64,000 bases of DNA, from NCBI GenBank assembly GCA_016927595.1, contig JAFGMI010000028.1:1-64000 (forward strand), written 5' to 3'. The position numbers and the translations under genes are program-made. Positions 7,597 through 13,840 of this stretch are shown one piece after another (positions within the stretch are counted from its first letter, which is position 1; the number at the start of each line of letters is the position of its first letter). The notes below the pieces were generated by a model that saw only the letters and a program-made list of their open reading frames with translations, was not told the origin of the DNA and searched no databases. Source of the stretch: Melioribacteraceae bacterium. GTDB taxonomy: Bacteria > Bacteroidota > Ignavibacteria > Ignavibacteriales > Melioribacteraceae.

Positions 7597-8310
7597 GTGA
7601 GCAAAAAGGATGTAGCAGTTGTAACCGGTGCTTCCAGGGGAATAGGTAAGGCAATTGCTCTTAAACTGGCGCGGGAGGGGATGGATGTTGTTATCTTTGG
7701 GAGAGATTCTGACAAGCTGACTGAAGTAAGAAAGCTGTTACTGGAATATAATACGGGTGATATGATTTTTTCTGGTGATCTCTTCGATGAGGATTTCGTA
7801 AACTCTTCCGTTAAAAGTATATTGCATAAATATGGAAGAATTGATCATCTGATTAATAATGCGGGGGCAGCAGTTTTTAAGAAGTTTTCGGAAATATCCC
7901 TGGAGGAATTCCAATCGCAGGTTAATGTTAATGTTTATGGTGTGTTTAACATGTGCAAGGCTGTTTCAGAGAGAATGATCGAGCTGAAAAGCGGCTCGAT
8001 TATTAATATTTCTTCATTAGCCGGTAAAAACGGTTTTGTAAACGGGACAACTTATTCAGCTACAAAACATGCAGTGCAGGGTTTTACAAAGTCGTTAATG
8101 CTGGAGTTGAGAGAATTTAATATAAGAGTAATATCAATTTGTCCGGGCTCAGTGTCAACCGAAATGATTTCAGGTACTCCTATTGAACCAGATGATCATG
8201 AAAAAATACTTAAACCTGAAGATATTGCAGAGACAGTACATCACGTTTTAAGACTTCCCTTAAGAGCTTGTGTAAGTGAACTGGAGATAAGACCAACTAA
8301 TCCCAAATAA
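7597..8310 (+). CDS. Short-chain dehydrogenase/reductase, pterin operon copy 2
   Basis: This second 237-residue SDR has the motifs TGASRGIG (10-17), NNAG (87-90) and catalytic Y153 and K157 in the same register as its neighbour. The pair probably arose by duplication. The arginine in the glycine loop and the GR at 35-36 suggest NADP(H) preference. The start is GTG at 7597, directly after the previous stop. It may carry out one of the two side-chain reductions of biopterin formation, or may be an unrelated 3-oxoacyl-type reductase. It ends at a terminator shared with the convergent gene. Confidence 0.8.
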   Translation: MSKKDVAVVTGASRGIGKAIALKLAREGMDVVIFGRDSDKLTEVRKLLLEYNTGDMIFSGDLFDEDFVNSSVKSILHKYGRIDHLINNAGAAVFKKFSEISLEEFQSQVNVNVYGVFNMCKAVSERMIELKSGSIINISSLAGKNGFVNGTTYSATKHAVQGFTKSLMLELREFNIRVISICPGSVSTEMISGTPIEPDDHEKILKPEDIAETVHHVLRLPLRACVSELEIRPTNPK

Positions 8311-8313
8311 AAG

Positions 8314-8331
8314 CCCGCTCCTTAGAGCGGG
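8314..8331. terminator. Bidirectional terminator between convergent genes
   Basis: A perfect 7-bp stem (CCCGCTC/GAGCGGG) closes a CTTA loop. The T-rich tract is clearer on the minus strand (GCTTTTATTT) than on the plus strand, and only 29 bases separate the two stop codons. Confidence 0.75.
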
Positions 8332-8339
8332 TGCGTAAT

Positions 8340-8819
8340 TTAATTATTGTCGAAGAACCTTCCCATTTTACTGTGAGGCCTGTTATTTCCTCTGAATCCG
8401 TCGCGATGCATTCTGTTCATCTGTCTGTTTTCAATCCAGATTTCTTTCTGGTTATCATCAAGCAGCTCATAAATGCCAAGGAATAATTGAGCACGGGAAG
8501 TTTTAAGTTTTGAATTCAATTGGTTGTTTTTTTCGACCAACGCAAAATATTCATCTTTGTTGATTTCGCCGTCCTTCATCATCTTCCTTAACTTTAGTCT
8601 GTTTTTGTTTATTTCAGATCGGATATCTATGGCGCCGTTTTGATGATCGAACCTGAGCTGATCAATTTTATCCTGCTGCTCTTCAGTCAGATTCAATTGC
8701 TCCGAGAGTCGTTGTTTTTCAAATCCGGCGCGTGAATCGCGGTATTTTTGTCTTGGTTGTGAAACCAGAAGGCTGCTGAAGGTAAATGCTATTACAAGAA
8801 TAAGAAGTGACTTTTTCAT
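8340..8819 (-). CDS. Secreted Spy/CpxP-like protein
   Basis: This 159-residue protein has a signal peptide (residues 1 to about 20) and a largely helical, charged mature chain. An LTEEQ motif at 44-48 and a second DDNQKEIW segment recall the LTxxQ repeats of periplasmic chaperones and stress sensors such as Spy and CpxP. The start is well fixed by a GGGAG site. It is divergent from an ECF sigma gene, so it is a probable target of that sigma factor. The His- and Arg-rich tail could bind metal, though this is speculative. Confidence 0.7.
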   Translation of the reverse strand: MKKSLLILVIAFTFSSLLVSQPRQKYRDSRAGFEKQRLSEQLNLTEEQQDKIDQLRFDHQNGAIDIRSEINKNRLKLRKMMKDGEINKDEYFALVEKNNQLNSKLKTSRAQLFLGIYELLDDNQKEIWIENRQMNRMHRDGFRGNNRPHSKMGRFFDNN

Positions 8820-8876
8820 TTTGATCTCCCGTATAATTTTTGAATTTCATCAGTTTGACAACAGTGAACATGCTCA

Positions 8877-8902
8877 GGTTTAAAAGGTGTTTTTATTAAA
8901 CC
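8877..8902. promoter_or_regulatory. Inverted repeat in the Spy-like/ECF sigma divergent promoter region
   Basis: GGTTTAA (8877-8883) and TTAAACC (8896-8902) form a perfect 7-bp inverted repeat with a 12-base spacer in the middle of the 129-base divergent spacer. A GTGAAC hexamer also appears on both sides (8864 and 8903). The repeat could be an operator or part of the divergent promoters. I could not fit a clean ECF -35/-10 pair. Confidence 0.35.
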
Positions 8903-8948
8903 GTGAACTGATTATAATTGTCTAAAGAATTGAAATGATATTGTATAT

Positions 8949-9503
8949 ATGGAATTTTCCGATAAAGAATTAATAGAACAATTTATTTCGGGCAGTGATT
9001 ATGCTTTTAATCTTCTCGCAAAGAAGTATCAACCGAAGATTTACTGGCATGCAAGAAGAATGCTTGGAAACCATGACGATGCAGATGAACTTATGCAGGA
9101 AGTATTGCTTGTTATTTACAATAAATTAAATTCTTTCAGGTTCGATTCAAACTTGTCGACATGGATATATAAAATTACATCTACAAGAGCGATAAACTTT
9201 ATAAAGCGGAAAAATGTGAAGAGATTTTTAAGAATCAGTGACAGTAAGGAACTTTTGGACGGGCAGAATTTACATGCGGCAAAGGATATAATTAAAAATA
9301 TTGAAGATAAAGAGAAAATCGATTTAATAAATCATCAATTACAAAAATTACCGGTAAAACAAAGAGAAGTTTTCATCCTTAGAAATTTTGAGGGACTGTC
9401 TTATGATGAAATAAATAAAATTACAGGACAATCGGTAGGTGCCCTTAAAGCAAACTATTTTCATGCATTGAAAAAAATAACAGGTCTAATCGATGAACAG
9501 TAA
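8949..9503 (+). CDS. ECF-type RNA polymerase sigma factor
   Basis: This 184-residue group 4 sigma factor has region 2 at about residues 20-90, including the DADELMQEVLL segment, and region 4 at about 125-180 with QREVFILRNFEGLSYDEI. It has no region 3 and no extra domain. The last four codons overlap the start of the next gene, a single-pass membrane protein that is its likely anti-sigma factor. The divergent Spy-like gene and the downstream secreted gene point to an envelope-stress or metal-response regulon. Confidence 0.92.
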   Translation: MEFSDKELIEQFISGSDYAFNLLAKKYQPKIYWHARRMLGNHDDADELMQEVLLVIYNKLNSFRFDSNLSTWIYKITSTRAINFIKRKNVKRFLRISDSKELLDGQNLHAAKDIIKNIEDKEKIDLINHQLQKLPVKQREVFILRNFEGLSYDEINKITGQSVGALKANYFHALKKITGLIDEQ

Positions 9504-10083
9504 AGATTTAATTCTTAGGTATTTGTCTGAAAAAATGGGTCAAGCCGAAAAACTCCAGTTTGAAAAAATTCTTTCAGATTCAGAGCCGCTTCGTGAAGAG
9601 TTGGAAAAGACGAAAAAAATCTTGAGTGCTTTCAATTACTCTGTAAATACGGAAATTGATAAGTATTATTTCAGTGATCAGCTCAGACTATTTCATTCAA
9701 GACAGGAACAAACTGTAAAAAAATACACATTGGAAGAGCGAGGAATAAACATTGCTTTCGGGATGGTTGCAATTATAATTTTTATAATGTTTCTTCGCAT
9801 CGATAAAGAGGGAATTAGTTATCGCGAACAAGATTCGTTTACATACGAAACAGTGCTTGAAGATTATTCTGATTTTTACGGTATTCAGTTGAATTTAATT
9901 TCTCTTGAAAATGAAAAATCACTAGAATTAGGAACGGATTCTTTTGATAAAATAATTGAAAACAGTTTCCCGGATTATCTGCCTTCAGATGACCGGTTCT
10001 CAATATATTCGATAGAATCTTTTTTTACCGAAGATGAAATGAATGAAATGTATGCTAAAATTAAAAATAAAAAATTGCTTTAA
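9493..10083 (+). CDS. Putative membrane anti-sigma factor
   Basis: This 196-residue protein has one hydrophobic segment at about 88-105 and a cytosolic N-terminal helical domain of about 85 residues. The rest is an acidic extracytoplasmic C-terminal domain. The order (sigma factor, then an overlapping single-pass protein) is typical of ECF sigma/anti-sigma pairs. The zinc-binding HxxxCxxC of classical anti-sigma domains is absent, so this would be a non-zinc type. The call rests on gene order and topology. Confidence 0.65.
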   Translation: MNSKDLILRYLSEKMGQAEKLQFEKILSDSEPLREELEKTKKILSAFNYSVNTEIDKYYFSDQLRLFHSRQEQTVKKYTLEERGINIAFGMVAIIIFIMFLRIDKEGISYREQDSFTYETVLEDYSDFYGIQLNLISLENEKSLELGTDSFDKIIENSFPDYLPSDDRFSIYSIESFFTEDEMNEMYAKIKNKKLL

Positions 10084-10091
10084 GGTGAATT

Positions 10092-10580
10092 ATGAATATC
10101 AAGGTACTTACCATCATATTTATTTTCTTGTCAGGTCTTGGTGTTTTAGTGGCACAGGGAAGAAATAATCAGGGACATCCAAAACTTATGCAGAATCGTC
10201 TGCAGGAACTGGAGAAGATAAAGATCATAGAAACATTATCACTCGACGAGGAATCGTCGATAAGATTTTTCAGCCGGCGTAGTGAATATCTGTCACAGCA
10301 AAAATTAATATTCGACAAGAGATCACAGATTATGGATGAAATTCAGGAGCTTCTTGAAAAGGATACAGCAGACTCAAGTATATTCAAACTTAAAGTGAAC
10401 GAATTACTGAGTATGGACAAAAAATTAGTTAGTAACAAGGAGGAATTTTTCAATAATATTAAAGATATATTGACTGATGTAGAAATAGCAAAATTAATTG
10501 TGGTAGAGCATCTATTCAGGTCGGAAATACAGAATGAGCTCAGGAAAAAGAGGTTTAAAGCCAGAGATTTTCAGGAGTAG
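10092..10580 (+). CDS. Small secreted helical protein, Spy/CnrX-like
   Basis: This 162-residue protein has a signal peptide ending near residue 21 (VLVAQ) and a mature chain of charged helices. It follows the anti-sigma gene by eight bases. Its size, topology and place in a sigma/anti-sigma operon recall periplasmic sensors of the CnrX/ZraP/CpxP type, although the LTxxQ repeats are only weakly suggested (LSLDEE, LTDVE). A role as sensor or chaperone in the ECF system is inferred. Confidence 0.55.
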   Translation: MNIKVLTIIFIFLSGLGVLVAQGRNNQGHPKLMQNRLQELEKIKIIETLSLDEESSIRFFSRRSEYLSQQKLIFDKRSQIMDEIQELLEKDTADSSIFKLKVNELLSMDKKLVSNKEEFFNNIKDILTDVEIAKLIVVEHLFRSEIQNELRKKRFKARDFQE

Positions 10581-10690
10581 AAATATAGCAGCCTGCAGTT
10601 TTATTTCAATTTAATTTATGTATTTATAATGTAGCCGCAATTAGGTGTTGATTTTTGTTCCAGCTAACTTTATTTTTTCAGGCACTTTTT

Positions 10691-10774
10691 GCGGAAGTGG
10701 TGAAATTGGTATACACGCTACTTTGAGGGGGTAGTGCTCGCAAGGGCGTACGGGTTCGAGTCCCGTCTTCCGCA
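10691..10774 (+). tRNA. tRNA-Leu (anticodon GAG)
   Basis: This 84-base class II tRNA has acceptor stem GCGGAAG/CTTCCGC with discriminator A, a D arm with GGTGAAATTGG, anticodon stem CTACT/GGTAG around loop TTGAGGG, a variable arm stem and a T arm GGTTCGAGTCC. Loop positions 34-36 read GAG, decoding CUC and CUU. The long variable arm confirms the leucine class. CCA is not encoded. Confidence 0.93.
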
Positions 10775-10802
10775 CACTTTTCACAAGAAAAAAGGAAATA
10801 TC

Positions 10803-11567
10803 ATGACTAAGAATACTTTGGCAATTCTTTTAACATTTCTCTTAGCCGCGAATTTCTTGTTTGCTCAGGATGTTGAGATGAACGCTGATGCTGCTAAACT
10901 TTACAATGAAGGGAATCAGCTTGTAAAATCAGGTCAATTTCAGGGAGCACTCGAAAAATATAATGCAGCAACCGCAATACAGAAGGACTACCGGATAGAA
11001 TATCAAAAGGGTATTGTACTTAAAAAATTAAGAAAGTTTGTAGATGCTGAACAAGCATTCAAGGAATCAATAAATCTGAAAAATGATTTCGGTGTTGCTT
11101 ATAATGCTTTAGGCGGTACATATTATAGCAACGGCAAGTATCAGGAAGCAATTGATGCTTTTACCAAATTTCAAGGATTTGCCGATAAAGAATCGCATAA
11201 GAAAAGAGCAGATGTAAATATTTCGCGTGCGTTTACCAAACTTGGTGAAGCCGCTAAAAGCGATGGCAATTTCCAGAAAGCCGTTGAGTATTTAACGAAA
11301 GCGGTTGAACATGATACATACGATGCCGCTTATTTACTCCTTGCTGAAACAAAGATAGATTTAGGAGATTATGCAGGTGCTCTTGAGGCTGCTGATAAAG
11401 CGTCAAATTATCGTAAGAATATTCCCAAAGGCGGACCCTATTATTATAAAGGATTAGCTTTTAACAGCCTTGGTGATAAAGTCAAAGCAAAAGAAGCTTT
11501 CGAAGAAGGGAAAAAGGATCCGAAATATAGAAGTCTTTGTGAATACCAACTGAAACATGGTATCTAG
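10803..11567 (+). CDS. Secreted tetratricopeptide repeat protein
   Basis: This 254-residue protein has an N-terminal signal peptide ending near NFLFAQ (about residue 21), followed by about six TPR-like helical pairs (for example GNQLVKSGQFQGALEKYNAA and AYNALGGTYYSNGKYQEAI). It is probably periplasmic and acts as a protein-binding scaffold. The partner is unknown. ATG 10803 was chosen because a longer in-frame start at 10734 lies inside tRNA-Leu. A strong terminator follows. Confidence 0.82.
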   Translation: MTKNTLAILLTFLLAANFLFAQDVEMNADAAKLYNEGNQLVKSGQFQGALEKYNAATAIQKDYRIEYQKGIVLKKLRKFVDAEQAFKESINLKNDFGVAYNALGGTYYSNGKYQEAIDAFTKFQGFADKESHKKRADVNISRAFTKLGEAAKSDGNFQKAVEYLTKAVEHDTYDAAYLLLAETKIDLGDYAGALEAADKASNYRKNIPKGGPYYYKGLAFNSLGDKVKAKEAFEEGKKDPKYRSLCEYQLKHGI

Positions 11568-11584
11568 AGAAATGATTATCTAAT

Positions 11585-11615
11585 AAAAACCCCCTTGAAC
11601 GGGGGTTTTTTATTT
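11585..11615. terminator. Strong bidirectional terminator
   Basis: AAAAACCCCC (11585-11594) and GGGGGTTTTT (11601-11610) form a perfect stem around a 6-base loop, with a T run on each strand. It separates the plus-strand TPR gene from the convergent outer-membrane protein gene. Confidence 0.9.
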
Positions 11616-12208
11616 TAAAGAATCCTGATCAAAATTGTAGCATTAAGTGTTATTGCGGATAGAGTCTCTTCGTCATCATCGTCCTTTCCCACAAGATTGA
11701 ATACACTGTATTTAGCTGAAACATCTATATCGATGGTAGGAAGAATTTTTATATCGAGACCTGCACCCAGATTTGCACCGAATCTTGATTCATCAACTTT
11801 TAATTTTAGTGTTTCATTATCTGTTTTCAACTCAATATCCTGTATCGTAGTTTGAGTTAAATCAAGACCTACATAAGGATTTATTGGTCCGGGGAGCAGA
11901 ATTAATTCCGCACCAATACCTATGGTATTAAGTCCCGAAGTAACCTCGACACCCGATTCCTCGGATGAAAATGAATGCATCAGATAAGATCCGACAATGT
12001 TTAAAGGTAAAACCGGTAGTCCCAATTTAGCTTTTAAACCGTAATGAATTTCCGAGCCAAATCCAAGCCCGCCTTCGGTAAGCTTTTTAGTATAATCGTC
12101 AGGAGCTGTAATATTGGTTATACCTCCACCGGCGCCGATACGCAGACTTTGCGAAGAAATTGGATATGAAATGATTATTAACAACAAAATCATCATTATT
12201 TTTTTCAT
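11615..12208 (-). CDS. Small outer-membrane beta-barrel protein
   Basis: This 197-residue protein has a signal peptide ending near residue 20 (SYPISSQ), then alternating polar/hydrophobic beta strands with frequent glycines and no hydrophobic helix. It ends in the aromatic-poor strand LNATILIRIL. The layout is that of an 8- to 10-stranded OmpW/OmpA-like barrel. A loop with KDDDDEE is strongly acidic. Function is unknown. A clear GGAGG site fixes the start. The gene is divergent from the DUF92 operon. Confidence 0.7.
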   Translation of the reverse strand: MKKIMMILLLIIISYPISSQSLRIGAGGGITNITAPDDYTKKLTEGGLGFGSEIHYGLKAKLGLPVLPLNIVGSYLMHSFSSEESGVEVTSGLNTIGIGAELILLPGPINPYVGLDLTQTTIQDIELKTDNETLKLKVDESRFGANLGAGLDIKILPTIDIDVSAKYSVFNLVGKDDDDEETLSAITLNATILIRIL

Positions 12209-12262
12209 TGATCCTCCATAATTGAGTTGAATTACAGCGTAAAGTCTCTAAATGGAACTTTA

Positions 12263-13840
12263 ATGTCAAGAATTATTTATTCCTTTTTAGCCCCGTCACA
12301 AATATTTTCAGATAACTGCATCTTTCTTTATATTTATTATTTAATAAATATTAACAGTTTTGTGACGGAACTAATAAGCATTTTTCTATTTACTTCACTT
12401 TTTATTCTGATTATCATCGCTCAGATTTGGGTCATGAAAAATTCCAGATTCCCGGCGGAAAGACAGGAAGTAATAATTTCTTTAATTGCTCTAGTTTTAG
12501 CTTTTACAGCTCTCCTTGTCAGCAAAAGATCAGTTTTATTTAATTCCAGCATAGTTGTTTTTGTTTTGACGTCGATAAACTATATTTATATTATAAAACG
12601 TAAAGAAAATCCGAATAAGATTTTTCTAAAATCTTTATTAATACTTTTTCTGGTTTTTACAATTTTATTAAACCCCCTTTTTGAACTAAGTTCTAAAAAT
12701 ATATTCTCTGCATTTTTGATCACAGCGGTTCTCTCATTCAGTAGTGGAATTACTAAATGCAGATCCTTTCTCCAAAATTTTAATTCTGCTGACTTTAAAG
12801 ACCTTACGTATGGATTTATTAAAAACTTTTCGATAATTGTTTTACTCTTAATTTTACTTGATTTATTTTTATTTCCGGATGTTCAGATTTTAATTGCCAA
12901 ATCTTATATTGTTAAATTTGCATTTCTGATTACTGTCGGAGCTGCTATTACATCAGCAGTGTTGTTGTCTGATCCTAGTAGTGAAAAATTTACAATCCCT
13001 TTAATAAGTTTCATATTTGTTTATATTTATACTGACAAACCCGATTTTATAATACCTGTTATTACGGGATTCTTTGCTGCAGCAGTAATAGCATTAGTTT
13101 CCTATAGGGTAAAATTTCTAACTTTAAACGGAAGTATTGCGACGTTTTTATTGGCGGGTTTTATTTTCGGACTGGGGGGATGGAAATGGAGCATACCTAT
13201 ATTAAGCTTTTTCATATTATCGAGTATACTATCGAAAATCAGAAAACAAGTCCATGCAGAGATTGAAGGTTACTTTGAGAAGAGCGGTGTCAGAGACTAT
13301 TTACAGGTTTTTGCCAACGGAGGTCTGGGAGGAATACTTGTGGTGGTGAACTTTTTTTATCCAGAGGAATTATTCTATGCTATGTATCTCGCATCACTGG
13401 CTGCGGTTTGCGCTGATACATGGGCGACCGAAATTGGAACATTAAAAAAAACAAGTACGTATAACATATTAAATTTTAAAAAAGTGGAACAGGGAGTCTC
13501 GGGAGGAATTTCCGTAGCCGGCACATTAGGAGCCTTTGCCGGGGCTTTAACTATTTATTTATCAGGAATTTTGTGGATTGAAACTCACATTTTTGAAAAC
13601 CTTATTTTCGTTCTTCTTGCGGGAGTGGGGGGAAGTTTATTTGACAGTCTGCTGGGAGCAACAATACAAGTGCAATATATTTGCGCAAGCTGCGAGAGAC
13701 TTACCGAAAAAACTGAACACTGTAATGTAACTTCCCGGTATTACCGCGGATTAACCTGGATGAATAATGACACTGTTAATCTCTTTGCATCCTTCGCCGG
13801 TATTTTTATTATAGTAATTATTAATTTATTCAGAGTCTGA
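12263..13840 (+). CDS. DUF92/TMEM19 family multi-pass membrane protein
   Basis: This polytopic membrane protein has about a dozen helices, and its C-terminal ~260 residues match the DUF92 (TMEM19/VTE6-like) family. Recognisable segments are LNGSIATFLLAGFIFGLGGW, ADTWATEIGTL and GGSLFDSLLGATIQ. Plant VTE6 phosphorylates phytyl phosphate, so an isoprenoid or lipid phosphate kinase role is possible but unproven here. The N-terminal half is an extra hydrophobic domain without a clear match. The start is uncertain: ATG 12263 is used, GTG 12362 is an alternative, and TTG 12227 seems too close to the divergent gene. Its TGA overlaps the next ATG by one base. Confidence 0.75.
   Translation: MSRIIYSFLAPSQIFSDNCIFLYIYYLININSFVTELISIFLFTSLFILIIIAQIWVMKNSRFPAERQEVIISLIALVLAFTALLVSKRSVLFNSSIVVFVLTSINYIYIIKRKENPNKIFLKSLLILFLVFTILLNPLFELSSKNIFSAFLITAVLSFSSGITKCRSFLQNFNSADFKDLTYGFIKNFSIIVLLLILLDLFLFPDVQILIAKSYIVKFAFLITVGAAITSAVLLSDPSSEKFTIPLISFIFVYIYTDKPDFIIPVITGFFAAAVIALVSYRVKFLTLNGSIATFLLAGFIFGLGGWKWSIPILSFFILSSILSKIRKQVHAEIEGYFEKSGVRDYLQVFANGGLGGILVVVNFFYPEELFYAMYLASLAAVCADTWATEIGTLKKTSTYNILNFKKVEQGVSGGISVAGTLGAFAGALTIYLSGILWIETHIFENLIFVLLAGVGGSLFDSLLGATIQVQYICASCERLTEKTEHCNVTSRYYRGLTWMNNDTVNLFASFAGIFIIVIINLFRV

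Noticed and set aside
8903-8926. GTGAAC with TCTAA as an ECF promoter for the sigma gene
   Set aside because: The spacer of about 11 bases is too short for an ECF -35/-10 pair. The sites were kept only as unexplained repeats.
10734-10802. In-frame ATG that would extend the TPR protein by 23 residues
   Set aside because: It lies inside tRNA-Leu. The signal peptide begins at ATG 10803.
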